Shown: positions 8,439 to 17,883 of the stretch, piece by piece
Numbering within the stretch: position 1 is the first letter of the stretch
Layout: each line of letters begins with the position of its first letter
NCBI GenBank assembly: GCA_947174235.1
Contig: CAMWID010000001.1
Span: forward strand, 62,001-126,000
Length of the DNA: 64,000 nucleotides
Reading direction: 5' to 3'
Origin: an uncultured Porphyromonadaceae bacterium
GTDB lineage: Bacteria; Bacteroidota; Bacteroidia; Bacteroidales; Muribaculaceae
Program-made: the position numbers and the translations under genes
Notes under the pieces: model-generated
The model's input: only the letters and a program-made list of their open reading frames with translations
Told to the model about the DNA's origin: nothing
Databases searched by the model: none

Positions 8439-11400
8439 ATGAACGCAAGGAAAATTTTAGTAGCAAGCCTTCTTGCTATTGGCGGAGCCTCTCTGGCAAC
8501 AGCCATTCCTGTCGTGACCGCTGTCTCGGCATCCGCCCAAGACATGGTCATGAACATTTCCGGGACGGTCTTTGACCAGACAGGGGAACCCGTGATTGGG
8601 GCAACTGTCATGGAAAAAGGAACTTCAAACGGCACTTCAACCGACATCGACGGTAAATTTTCCCTTAAAGTGAAACGTGGAGCCACACTTGTGATTTCCT
8701 ATGTTGGGTGCGAGACCTCCGAAGTCAAGGCAGAACCTGACATGACGGTCACACTAAAAGACGCCTCATCCCTACTTGACGAAGTCGTAGTGGTCGGTTT
8801 CGGCACTCAAAAGAAGGTAAATCTTACAGGTGCCGTCAGTGTAGCGACAGCAAAAGACATCGCAGACCGTCCTGTAAAGAATGCTACCGAAGCCCTCCAA
8901 GGCATTATCCCCGGACTACAATTGACCAGAAATGCTGGTGACGTTGAAACAAACATGTCGATCAATATCCGCGGTATCGGCACAATCGGTCAAGGATCAA
9001 GCGGCTCTCCTCTTATTCTCATAGACGGCATGGAGGGGGATATCAATACTGTCAATCCTTCGGATATCGAAACCGTATCTGTATTGAAAGATGCGGCTGC
9101 TTCTTCCATTTATGGTAGCAGGGCACCATTCGGTGTCATTCTGATAACGACAAAAAAGGGATCGGAAGGAAAAGTTGCTGTCAACTATACCAACAATTTC
9201 CGTTGGGCATCTCCAATAGGTCTGCCACAGGGCATGAACAGCTATGATTTTGCCAATTATTATAATGAGGCGGCAAAAAATGCTGAATGGGGAGCGATTT
9301 ATTCTGACGATGTCATGCGTAAGATGCTTGAATTTCAGGCAAACGGAGGAACGAATAAGGGGGGACTCCCGACAAACGGCGATGTGTGGGGAAAACCGGC
9401 AGGCGATCCGTTCACAGAAGGATATGCAAACACCGACTGGTATAGCGAACTGTATCGCGACAACGTGTTCTCAATGGAACATAATGCAAGTGTCAGCGGA
9501 GGTAACGCCAACATCAATTACTATGCTTCGTTAGGATACCTTGACTATAACGGTCTGCTCAGGCATGGACATGACGGACAGAAACGCTACAATGCCACCG
9601 GAAAATTCTCGGCAAAACTTGCCTCTTGGGTGACTTTCAATTACAGCACAAGATTTGTAAGGACTGATACCGACCGCCCCAACCGGTTTGGAAATGGATT
9701 CTATGAAATGATCGGCAGACAGACATGGCCTAACCTTCCCGTCTACGATGAAAACGGATATTACTTCAATTCAAATGCTGACACACCCGCCATGCAGCTC
9801 GCCCTCGGAGGCACACGTAAGGCTCAACGGGATCAGCTCTACCAGCAGGCAGGACTTATTTTTGAACCTATCAAAAACTGGATTACCCACGTCGAATTCA
9901 ACTATAGTACAGACAACACCGAGGTACGTCAGACAAATCTGCCCTACTACAACCACAAAGTAAACGGGGATATCGACAATACCAACGGCACCTCAAGTCT
10001 GTATCAAAGCCTCCTGAAGAACAATTACATGAACTGGAACATCTTTTCCGATTATTCTTTCAGTATCAAAGAGGACAACAATTTCAAAGTGATGCTGGGT
10101 TTCCAGTCGGAAGAAATGCGTCAGTCAAGCTTTTGGGCACAGGCATACGGACTTCAGGACTCTGAACTTCCCGAACTGGATCTAATGACCGGACTCCAGG
10201 GCAACGGGGCTGAACGTGCTCCGGAAGTCGGTGGCGCCCGCAACCAATGGTCGATCATGGGTTTCTTCGGGCGTATAAATTATGATTACAAAGGACGTTA
10301 TCTTTTTGAAGGAAACCTCCGCTATGACGGGTCTTCCCGTTTCCGTGCAGGAAAACGATGGACCTGGACTCCCTCTTTCTCTCTCGGCTGGAACATCGCT
10401 CAGGAAAACTTCTGGGAGACCATCCTTCCTTATGTAAATATACTCAAGTTGAGAGCTTCATATGGTAGTCTTGCAAACCAAAATACGAATGTATGGTACC
10501 CCACATACCGCACAATGACAATCGGTCAGGCAAACGGAAACTGGCTTATCGACGGCAAACGCCCTGCAACAACTTGGGTTAACGGTCTTGTGAGCTCTGC
10601 TCTCACATGGGAAAAGGTAAGGACTTGGAACTTCGGTCTTGACTGGGGGCTTTTCAACAACCGTCTTCAGGGATCGTTTGAAACTTATATCCGCTATACT
10701 GACGACATGGTCGGTCCGGCTCTCCAGCTCCCCGCCACTCTCGGACTTTCGGCACCTGCCGCAAACAACTGTGACCTAAAAACCAACGGCTGGGAACTTA
10801 CCCTTACCTGGAGAGACGTAACTTCTTTCGGACTGAGCTACGGCGTGGCGTTCAATCTTTCAGACGCACGCACTTTTATCAGACGATATCCGGGAAATAC
10901 CACAAACTCTATCTGGAACTATGTGGACGGACGTGAAATCAACGAAATCTGGGGATTTGAAACTGTCGGTATAGCAAAAAGCAAAGCGGAAATGGACGCT
11001 CACCTTGAAAAGGTCGGCGGTCAATCTGCATTGGGCGACAAATGGAATGAAGGAGATATAATGTATGCTGACCTCGACGGCAAACCCGGTATCAATATGG
11101 GAGCCGAAACGATCGACGACCATGGCGACCTCAAAGTCATTGGCAACAGTACTCCTCGTTTCTTCTATGGCATTGATCTCACTGCCGGTTACAAAGGGTT
11201 TGATTTCCGCGCATTCTTCCAGGGAATAGGCAAACGTGACTATTTCAACGGCTCTCCGATCTTCTGGGGCGTCGCAAACAACCAATGGTGGTCGGCTGCC
11301 CTCGGCGAACATCAGGACTATTACCGCAGTGAAGAGATCGGTCTTGAAGGAAACAAGATAGCGGCAAACACGGATGCATATTATCCCCGCCCTATTTTCG

Positions 11401-11678
11401 GCACAAGCAAGAATCAACAGACCCAGACCCGATATCTTCAGGACGCATCTTATCTGAGACTGAAAAACCTTCAGATAGGCTACACTCTTCCAAAGAATAT
11501 CACCCGGCAGTTCTTTGTTGACAACCTTCGTCTTTACGTATCGGTTGACAACCTCTTCACTATAACCAAACTTTCAAAAGTATTTGACCCCGAAACCATA
11601 AATGGCGGCTACAGTTCATACGGCAATGCCTACCCTCTCACCCGCACATGGTCTTTCGGTCTTACTCTCACTCTATGA
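8439..11678 (+). CDS. SusC/RagA family TonB-linked outer-membrane transporter
   Basis: A 1079-residue full-length SusC-type protein. Residues 1-34 are a signal peptide (cleavage near ASAQ). A carboxypeptidase-regulatory-like domain spans about 39-108 (GTVFDQTGEPVIGATV). The SusC signature DEVVVVGFGTQ lies at 114-124, and the plug domain follows with NIRGIGT, LILIDGMEG and SVLKDAAASSIYGSRAP. The rest is a 22-strand-type barrel ending in WSFGLTLTL. Together with the SusD-like lipoprotein 52 bp downstream it should form a gated outer-membrane importer for an oligosaccharide or peptide, powered by TonB. The substrate is unknown: no glycoside hydrolase, protease or sulfatase gene lies beside it. 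Regulation is probably by the divergent AraC-type protein or a distant regulator. Confidence 0.95.
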   Translation: MNARKILVASLLAIGGASLATAIPVVTAVSASAQDMVMNISGTVFDQTGEPVIGATVMEKGTSNGTSTDIDGKFSLKVKRGATLVISYVGCETSEVKAEPDMTVTLKDASSLLDEVVVVGFGTQKKVNLTGAVSVATAKDIADRPVKNATEALQGIIPGLQLTRNAGDVETNMSINIRGIGTIGQGSSGSPLILIDGMEGDINTVNPSDIETVSVLKDAAASSIYGSRAPFGVILITTKKGSEGKVAVNYTNNFRWASPIGLPQGMNSYDFANYYNEAAKNAEWGAIYSDDVMRKMLEFQANGGTNKGGLPTNGDVWGKPAGDPFTEGYANTDWYSELYRDNVFSMEHNASVSGGNANINYYASLGYLDYNGLLRHGHDGQKRYNATGKFSAKLASWVTFNYSTRFVRTDTDRPNRFGNGFYEMIGRQTWPNLPVYDENGYYFNSNADTPAMQLALGGTRKAQRDQLYQQAGLIFEPIKNWITHVEFNYSTDNTEVRQTNLPYYNHKVNGDIDNTNGTSSLYQSLLKNNYMNWNIFSDYSFSIKEDNNFKVMLGFQSEEMRQSSFWAQAYGLQDSELPELDLMTGLQGNGAERAPEVGGARNQWSIMGFFGRINYDYKGRYLFEGNLRYDGSSRFRAGKRWTWTPSFSLGWNIAQENFWETILPYVNILKLRASYGSLANQNTNVWYPTYRTMTIGQANGNWLIDGKRPATTWVNGLVSSALTWEKVRTWNFGLDWGLFNNRLQGSFETYIRYTDDMVGPALQLPATLGLSAPAANNCDLKTNGWELTLTWRDVTSFGLSYGVAFNLSDARTFIRRYPGNTTNSIWNYVDGREINEIWGFETVGIAKSKAEMDAHLEKVGGQSALGDKWNEGDIMYADLDGKPGINMGAETIDDHGDLKVIGNSTPRFFYGIDLTAGYKGFDFRAFFQGIGKRDYFNGSPIFWGVANNQWWSAALGEHQDYYRSEEIGLEGNKIAANTDAYYPRPIFGTSKNQQTQTRYLQDASYLRLKNLQIGYTLPKNITRQFFVDNLRLYVSVDNLFTITKLSKVFDPETINGGYSSYGNAYPLTRTWSFGLTLTL

Positions 11679-11730
11679 AATGAGAAAGTACTGCAATACA
11701 TACCGGACTTTCTTAAAAAACACAAAAACA

Positions 11731-13764
11731 ATGAAACTTAACAAATTCATATATTATTCTGCTGCCCTTGCTATAAGCGGAGTGTCTCTGTCTTCATGCT
11801 CCGACTTTCTTGAAAAAGAGCCAATGTCGCAGATTTCGCCAGAAAATTATTACTCCACAGAGGCTCAGATACGCGCGGTGGTGCTCGATGAATATCCGAA
11901 CACACTCCCCAGCCATGGAAACTGGAGCTATGGTCTTTTCAACGGCGACGGCTCTACGGACAACCAGATATACGTCACGGCAGACAACAAATACACCCCC
12001 GACCTCTGGCTTGTGGCAAATACTCATGGCACATGGAGCTTCACCCGTATATATTACATAAATTTCATGCTTTCAAACGCCTTGGCTCGTTACGGATCCG
12101 ACATTAACGGTTCTGAGAACACAATCGACGGTTCTCTGCCTCAGATCAAACATGCTCTTGGCGAAGGATATTTCCTGCGGGCTTACCAATACTTCCAACG
12201 ACTCAAGACATTCGGCGATTTCCCTATCATCACTGAGCCCCTCCCGGACGATATGGGGGTGCTTACGGAAGCAAGCCGCAGATCTCCCCGCAATGAAGTG
12301 GCTCGCTTTATACTTGAAGACCTTGACAAAGCTGCATTACTCATGAGCGACGTCGACCTTTCATCGCAGTATATCAACCGTGATCTTGCCCTGCTCTTCA
12401 AGTCTCGTGTCGCCCTTTACGAAGGCACCTGGCTTAAGTATTTCAAAGGGACTGCTTTTGTTCCCGGAGGCGAAGACTGGCCGGGGGCGGCGGCAAATCC
12501 GGGCTATGCTTATCCGTCGGGATCTATCGACAATGAAATCGAATTTTTCCTGAAAGAAGCTATGGCGGCTGCGAAGGAAGTTGGCGACAAGTATGTCAAC
12601 AAACTAACACCCAACACCGGGGAGCTGCAGCAGTCAGAATCTGATCCTGTAAATCCGTATTACAACATGTTCTGTGATGAAGACATGTCAGGCTACGATG
12701 AAGTGCTCCTGTGGCGTCAATACGCACGCGGACTTACAGCACATAATGTCAATGCCGCAGCAGGCAGAGGAAACTACCGCATGGGTCTGACAAGAGGTTA
12801 TGTACAGAACTTCCTTATGGCTGACGGAACTCCGGTATATACTCACGGATCATATGCTGATGGCGACGGATATTATATGGGCGACAAAACGATTGCGGAT
12901 GTCCGCAAGAACCGCGATTCCCGTCTGAGTGTATTCCTTAAGGAACCCGGACAGAAAAACATTTTGTTTGAGCTCGACAACAATGAAGGCTCTGAGGTAG
13001 TTTTCGAGGAACCGTATCCTGCAATAACTCTTGGTGACAGCGAACGCGGTTATGCCACAGGTTATGCCATAAGGAAAGGTGGCAATTTCAATCGCAAATA
13101 TTATGCGAACGGCGGAGGATACACCGGAGCGCCATGTTTCCGTGCTGTCGAAGCGCTGCTCAATTATATGGAAGCGTCTTACGAGCTAAACCACTCTATT
13201 GACGGGACAGCCGACTCTTATTGGCGCGCCATCCGCAACCGTGCGAATGTAGATCCGGATTATAACAAGACCATTGCACTGACCGACATGAACAAGGAAG
13301 CGGAGAATGACTGGGGAGCATATAGCGGAGGTACTGTTATCAATGATGCTACCTTATATAATATCCGCAGGGAAAGACGATGCGAATTTTTATCTGAAGG
13401 GTTCCGCGATGCGGATTTGAAACGCTGGAGGTCTTATGACCAGCTGATCAATAATCCCGCCCACCTCGAAGGCATGCATCTTTGGAACACTCCGATGACT
13501 GCGTGGTACGACAACCTAAAGGCTGACGGTTCAAACGAGTCAAACGTGTCATCTCCTGAACGCAGTGAATACTTGCGCCCGTTTGAACGTATTATCGGTC
13601 AGACCTGCTATGATGGCTGCACATGGCGTATGGCACACTACCTGAACCCCCTTCCCATAAATGAAATGATGCTGACATCTCCGGACGGGGCAAGTCCAGA
13701 CAAATCGGTTCTTTACCAGAATCCATATTGGCCTATGGTGGCAGGACAGCCTGCGATTAAATAA
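11731..13764 (+). CDS. SusD/RagB family nutrient-binding outer-membrane lipoprotein
   Basis: A 677-residue SusD-like surface lipoprotein. I chose the start at 11731 because it begins a lipoprotein signal peptide (MKLNKFIYYS) with lipobox SLSSC (Cys23) and the typical SusD beginning CSDFLEKEPMSQISPENYYS; an upstream in-frame ATG at 11602 lies inside susC. Tetratricopeptide-like helices are visible (HALGEGYFLRAYQYFQRL). The usual SusD C-terminal pattern is also present (RRERRCEFLSEGFRDADLKRW, shown here only to RRERRCEFLSEG and RDADLKRW as separate pieces; then YLNPLPINEMML and NPYWP). It caps the SusC barrel and binds the ligand. It is longer than many SusD proteins (about 500-600 residues). 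Co-transcribed with susC, gap 52 bp. Confidence 0.95.
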   Translation: MKLNKFIYYSAALAISGVSLSSCSDFLEKEPMSQISPENYYSTEAQIRAVVLDEYPNTLPSHGNWSYGLFNGDGSTDNQIYVTADNKYTPDLWLVANTHGTWSFTRIYYINFMLSNALARYGSDINGSENTIDGSLPQIKHALGEGYFLRAYQYFQRLKTFGDFPIITEPLPDDMGVLTEASRRSPRNEVARFILEDLDKAALLMSDVDLSSQYINRDLALLFKSRVALYEGTWLKYFKGTAFVPGGEDWPGAAANPGYAYPSGSIDNEIEFFLKEAMAAAKEVGDKYVNKLTPNTGELQQSESDPVNPYYNMFCDEDMSGYDEVLLWRQYARGLTAHNVNAAAGRGNYRMGLTRGYVQNFLMADGTPVYTHGSYADGDGYYMGDKTIADVRKNRDSRLSVFLKEPGQKNILFELDNNEGSEVVFEEPYPAITLGDSERGYATGYAIRKGGNFNRKYYANGGGYTGAPCFRAVEALLNYMEASYELNHSIDGTADSYWRAIRNRANVDPDYNKTIALTDMNKEAENDWGAYSGGTVINDATLYNIRRERRCEFLSEGFRDADLKRWRSYDQLINNPAHLEGMHLWNTPMTAWYDNLKADGSNESNVSSPERSEYLRPFERIIGQTCYDGCTWRMAHYLNPLPINEMMLTSPDGASPDKSVLYQNPYWPMVAGQPAIK

Positions 13765-13846
13765 TTGACCGTCGGATATGACCCGACACAATGGCAATTA
13801 ATCCACCCTTAAAAACTTAAGGTAATAAAATTTAAAGGTTCAAATT

Positions 13847-13884
13847 CAACGGGCTGCCCTCTCGAAAGGCAGCCCGTTGTTAAT
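13847..13884 (+). terminator. Rho-independent terminator after susCD
   Basis: A perfect 12-bp stem (13847-13858 with 13868-13879; core AACGGGCTGCC / GGCAGCCCGTT) and a 9-nt loop are followed by TTAATTT. It lies 82 bp after the susD stop. It may also serve the converging serB transcript. Confidence 0.8.
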
Positions 13885-13978
13885 TTCAGCCATAAAATCA
13901 TCGGTGTATCAATGCCGCTGTTCCCTAAGCGCTATAAACTCGCCTCACCGAATCCATACGCTGCCGCCACCAAACGCA

Positions 13979-15250
13979 TTACGGTTTCTGCGGCGTAATA
14001 TATGAATCCTTGAAACCAAGGAAGTATAGAACTCCGTCTATTCCGATTGTTGAGATGCTCTGACTTGCTTCAGCCTTAACCTTAGGTTTGGCGTGGAATG
14101 CAATACCTAACCCCGCCTCCGAAAGCATCGGAAGATCATTGGCGCCGTCTCCCACGGCAATCGTCTGGGCGATGTCGATATTTTCAACCTGAGCGAGTAG
14201 CCTCAGCAATTCCTTCTTCCGTTTTCCGTCGACTATGTCGCCGACATGCCTTCCGGTAAGTTTTCCGTCGGGACCTATCTCCAGTTCGTTGGCATACACA
14301 TAATCGAAATTGTATTTCTGCTTGAGATAATTCCCGAAATATGTGAATCCTCCCGACAGGATAGCCGTTTTATACCCGGATCTCTTTAGCACAGACATCA
14401 TACGGTCAACCCCCTCTGTGATTGGCAGATTCTCCGCGATCTCCTTCATGACACTTACGTCAAGACCTTTAAGAAGTGCCACACGCCGCTTGAAGCTTTC
14501 CTCGAAATCAATCTCTCCCCTCATCGCAGACTCCGTTATCGCCCTCACCTGCTCCCCTACTCCCGCACGGTCGGCAAGCTCATCTATCACTTCCGTGCGG
14601 ATCAATGTGGAGTCCATATCGAAACAGATGAGCCGGCGGCATCTGCGGTACAGGTTGTCTTCCTGAAGAGATATATCATAATTCAGTCTGCTTGAAAGCT
14701 CCATAAGATCACTCTGCATCTTCAGATGATCGGCAGGAGTGCCACGGACAGAAAACTCTATACACGCTTTCGCGGCAGGCTGCTCCCCCTCGTCAAGAGG
14801 TATACGCCCGGTAAGCCGGGATATGGAATCGATGTTAAGTCCCTGCTCACTGATCACCCGGGTAGTCTCACATATCTGGCGTGACGTTATCTTTCTTCCG
14901 AGAATGGTGATTATATATCTGTTTTTACCCTGCATACCCACCCATTCATCATACTCTTTCTCAGATACTATATTGAAATCCACCTGTACCTTTAGGTCGC
15001 TTGTCTTGAAAAGCAGCTCTTTGAGAATCTCTCCGCTCCTGCGGCTGTCAGTCTTGAAAAGAATGCCGAGCGAGAGAGTATGGTGGATGTCAGCCTGACC
15101 GATATCGAGAATATCCGCATCATAACGGGCAAGGATTTCTGTAAGGGCTGTGGTGACTCCGCAGCGGTCAGCCCCCGATATACTTATCAATATCAATTCC
15201 CTTTCACCTTCGGAGACTGTATTTCTTGTGGGCAAATTGTCTTGCGTCAT
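13979..15250 (-). CDS. serB: Phosphoserine phosphatase with N-terminal ACT domains
   Basis: A 423-residue SerB: the last step of serine synthesis, phosphoserine to serine, in the cytoplasm. The C-terminal HAD phosphatase domain (about 200-415) shows the nucleophile motif DMDST (211-215), motif II serine in AILSGGFTYF, the lysine region, and motif III GDGANDLPML. The N-terminal 190 residues hold two ACT-like segments (about 18-95 and 110-190, ITILGRKITSRQ), expected to sense amino acids; this long form is usual in Bacteroidetes. The gene lies 87 bp downstream of the DUF349 gene, with a hairpin in between whose T-rich tail ends close to the serB start. Confidence 0.95.
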   Translation of the reverse strand: MTQDNLPTRNTVSEGERELILISISGADRCGVTTALTEILARYDADILDIGQADIHHTLSLGILFKTDSRRSGEILKELLFKTSDLKVQVDFNIVSEKEYDEWVGMQGKNRYIITILGRKITSRQICETTRVISEQGLNIDSISRLTGRIPLDEGEQPAAKACIEFSVRGTPADHLKMQSDLMELSSRLNYDISLQEDNLYRRCRRLICFDMDSTLIRTEVIDELADRAGVGEQVRAITESAMRGEIDFEESFKRRVALLKGLDVSVMKEIAENLPITEGVDRMMSVLKRSGYKTAILSGGFTYFGNYLKQKYNFDYVYANELEIGPDGKLTGRHVGDIVDGKRKKELLRLLAQVENIDIAQTIAVGDGANDLPMLSEAGLGIAFHAKPKVKAEASQSISTIGIDGVLYFLGFKDSYITPQKP

Positions 15251-15259
15251 ATGATTTAT

Positions 15260-15314
15260 GAAAAACGGTTAAAAGACAAGGACGGTATCAGAAAAGCAGA
15301 TACCGTCCCTGTCT
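15260..15314 (-). terminator. Intercistronic hairpin terminator between the DUF349 gene and serB
   Basis: A 10-bp perfect stem (15280-15289 with 15299-15308; GGACGGTATC / GATACCGTCC) has a 9-nt loop and extends to about 15 bp with one mismatch. On the minus strand it is followed by TTTT and, after a short gap, TTTTT. It ends the DUF349 transcript and stands about 25 nt before the serB start codon, so it could limit read-through into serB. Confidence 0.65.
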
Positions 15315-15337
15315 ACACATATGTTGTGGATTATAAT

Positions 15338-17350
15338 TTATTCTGCGGCGGGAGCATTCCCTTCTTTGTCAAGAAGAGCTATCTTCTCGCGAAGCTGGGC
15401 TATGTCTTCTTTGGTTCTCTCTATCCTGCGTTCAAGATCCTTCATAAGGGAATTGCCTGCTGAAGATTTAACATTGAAGAAGCCGAGATTGTTTTCAATA
15501 GTCTTAAGTTCCGCCTGACGGTTCTCAAGGGCGCGTACAAGCCTGTCACGTTCACGTCCGATCTTGTTTCCGTCGCCCTCCATCTTCTTGACCTCTCCTT
15601 CGAAACGGCGCATGCGCTGGCGCGACTCACGAAGATCAAACGCGCTGAAAAGACGGTCAAGCTGGGAGCGGTATCCGGTCTGGATGGCGTCTTTCTGCTT
15701 GAACGGCACGTGTCCGGTCTTCTGCCATTCTGCCTGAAGTTCACGGATGGTGTCTATGACATCTTTGCGCTCCGCGTCTTCAGGTATCTCCGCAAGACGC
15801 GCGATGATGGATTTCTTCACCTTGAGGTTTTCGGTTTCTTCGTCACGACGTCCGTTGAGAAGTTTTTTACGCGCGTCATGGAACGCATCCACAGCCGTGC
15901 AGAAACGTTTCCAGATCTCGTCGCCTTGCCTGCGGGGCACCATCCCGATAGTGCGCCACTCTTTCTGCAAAGCCACCATCTCATCATAGGCGGAACGATC
16001 CTCGAACCTATCCTTTAGGGCTTCCGCCTTCTCGCACAAAGCTTCCTTCTTGGAATAATTGTCCTTGAACTGTTCTTTGGTCTTCTTGAAATACTCTGCC
16101 TTGGCAGTAAAGAAGTCGTCGCATGCCTTACGGAAACGTGAGAACAACTGTGCGTTTACTTTTCTGGATGCAAAGCCAAGCCCCTTCCATTCATTCTGGA
16201 GGGCGATGATCTCTTTCGCCACCTTGTCCCAGTCAGCAAAATTCTTCAAGGCAGAGATATCGACAGCCTCGACTTTCTCACACAATGCTGTCTTGGCATC
16301 CTCATTAGCCTGTTCGGTAGCCTTGCGTTCCGTAAAGAAATCCTGATGACGCTTGTTGATGGCTGTAGACGCCTCTTTAAACTGATTCCAGATCTCTTCT
16401 CTCACCTCACGTGCCACGGGGCCGATCTCCCTCCACTGCTCATGGAGAGTCTGAAGCCGTCTGAACGCATCGATCACGTCTTCCTCGGCGACAAGTTCCT
16501 TCGCTTTTTCTATGAGTATTGTTTTCAGTTCAAGATTCTTCTTGAAATCCAGATCACGCAGCTCCTTGTTCATCTTAAGACGATCGTAGAATTGCTCGAC
16601 AGTAGACTGATAAGATTTCCAAATCTCATTTTCAGAGCCGGGAGGTATTTCACCCACATTTTTGAAATCCTGCTGCAGCTGCTGGAATTTGGAAAAATGT
16701 ACGTTGACATTGTCAATGTCTTCCGCAAGAGCCTTAAGCTCGGAGATAATACGGTTCTTCTCTTCAAGATTTCTCCGGCACTCCTCCTCTTTTGCTTCGA
16801 GATAGGCGTTACGTTTTTCCCTGAAATCAGCAAGAAGGTCCTTGAACCTCGCCTCGTTCTCATCCGGCGTTGCGGAAAATGCCTCCGGATCGTTGCCTGC
16901 CTCTACAAACGCGTCAAGCTCAGACGAGAGCTGACGGTTATGGAGTGTGTAGAATGCCTGTTTGATAGCTGCCACCTCTTTATGTGCCTCCATGTCGCCG
17001 GTAGCGATTATCGCCCCGAGCGCCTCCACAAGTTCCGGTTTCGTCATCTTGTGATAACCGTGATCTTGCGCTTTATTCGAATCCAGGGATTCCGCAGCCT
17101 CCGCCATATCCATCGCGGGAGACGATTCTTCCGCACAGACATTATCCCCGGGGACTTCCGCGTCCACAATGACAGATTCAGCAGACTGTCCGGATTCCGT
17201 CGCATCAGAAGATCCGCAGGCACATATACTTTCTTTCTCGCCAACCACCTTTTCGGGAGTTGGCTCTGACTTCAACGCCGCCGCATTCGCTTCGCCGTCT
17301 ACTCGTGTAAGTTCGTCGCCGGAAGGCGACAGCTTATCAAGCTCATTCAT
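15338..17350 (-). CDS. DUF349 domain protein, coiled-coil rich
   Basis: A 670-residue soluble protein rich in Glu, Lys and Arg. Residues 1-100 are acidic and low in complexity. From about 165 to 600 it has repeated DUF349 helical units, each showing the pattern LxxxWKxxGxxPxxxxxxxWxxF (for example EWRTIGMVPRRQGDEIWKRF and EWKGLGFASRKVNAQLFSRF). The C-terminal 80 residues form a coiled coil (ERDRLVRALENRQAELKTIE). DUF349 proteins are common in Bacteroidetes and Actinobacteria and have no settled function; roles in RNA or ribosome biology have been suggested for relatives, which I cannot confirm from sequence. A consensus promoter lies 102 bp upstream. A large open frame on the opposite strand is a by-product of the Glu/Lys-rich codons. 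Confidence 0.9.
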   Translation of the reverse strand: MNELDKLSPSGDELTRVDGEANAAALKSEPTPEKVVGEKESICACGSSDATESGQSAESVIVDAEVPGDNVCAEESSPAMDMAEAAESLDSNKAQDHGYHKMTKPELVEALGAIIATGDMEAHKEVAAIKQAFYTLHNRQLSSELDAFVEAGNDPEAFSATPDENEARFKDLLADFREKRNAYLEAKEEECRRNLEEKNRIISELKALAEDIDNVNVHFSKFQQLQQDFKNVGEIPPGSENEIWKSYQSTVEQFYDRLKMNKELRDLDFKKNLELKTILIEKAKELVAEEDVIDAFRRLQTLHEQWREIGPVAREVREEIWNQFKEASTAINKRHQDFFTERKATEQANEDAKTALCEKVEAVDISALKNFADWDKVAKEIIALQNEWKGLGFASRKVNAQLFSRFRKACDDFFTAKAEYFKKTKEQFKDNYSKKEALCEKAEALKDRFEDRSAYDEMVALQKEWRTIGMVPRRQGDEIWKRFCTAVDAFHDARKKLLNGRRDEETENLKVKKSIIARLAEIPEDAERKDVIDTIRELQAEWQKTGHVPFKQKDAIQTGYRSQLDRLFSAFDLRESRQRMRRFEGEVKKMEGDGNKIGRERDRLVRALENRQAELKTIENNLGFFNVKSSAGNSLMKDLERRIERTKEDIAQLREKIALLDKEGNAPAAE

Positions 17351-17451
17351 AGCTGACAGGTAGATTTTGTTCTGGCTTAGACCGCAATCCTGTGCATGTT
17401 GTTTGTGAAGAATTGCCGGTCCACAGCCTTCATGGTTGCTTATTTACGCGT

Positions 17452-17482
17452 CAAAATTAGCAAATAAATGTCAAACAACAAA
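17452..17482 (-). promoter_or_regulatory. Consensus Bacteroidetes promoter of the DUF349 gene
   Basis: On the minus strand TTTG (17479-17482), a 19-nt spacer and TAATTTTG (17452-17459) match both boxes of the Bacteroidetes primary sigma promoter. The predicted transcript starts near 17446 with a leader of about 95 nt. Confidence 0.7.
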
Positions 17483-17510
17483 TTTTAACGCATTTTTATT
17501 TTAAAATATA

Positions 17511-17673
17511 AGAAACTGTTTAAATTTATTTGTCGAAGGAATTGAGAGGATTTGTCAGGCAGATTTTTGATATTTATAAAGGAGTCATGGGGTTCCATAA
17601 TGACTGAATAAATATCATAAAGATGCCGGCAAAGACCTCAATGACAAGATAAAATAAATTTCAAACAGTTTCT
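17511..17673. mobile_element. MITE-like element with near full-length inverted repeat
   Basis: A 163-bp segment begins with AGAAACTGTTTAAATTTATT (17511-17530) and ends with its near-perfect inverted copy (17651-17673, one inserted base). Inner parts also pair: ATTGAG near 17551 with CTCAAT at 17637, and TGATATTTAT (17568-17577) with ATAAATATCA at 17609-17618. The whole element could fold into one long imperfect hairpin centred near 17590. It holds no coding frame. Long terminal inverted repeats with no transposase fit a miniature inverted-repeat transposable element. Flanking direct repeats are unclear (AAG or TA on both sides). Only this copy was noticed in the window. The rest of the gap, 17674-17883, shows no gene. 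Confidence 0.6.
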
Positions 17674-17883
17674 AAGTAGCCTACAAAAAGATAAACGACA
17701 TTCCGTCTTTTCAAACAGCCTGTCAACAGAGTATATCCCCGCCGCAGACTCAGAAATATTTTTCAGTTTCTTTCAGCCTTTTATCTCCATGGCTATCCAT
17801 GAAGACAGAAAACATGCTCAAAAATACATCACGGTCGGATCCTCAATAATTTTGTAAGCTTACTGTTTTGTGAAAATTAAGTT

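Noticed and set aside
16346-17269. Long plus-strand frame of 307 codons
   Set aside because: It lies fully antisense to the DUF349 gene. Glu/Lys-rich codons read as Phe/Leu on the other strand, which keeps the frame open. No motif or promoter supports it.
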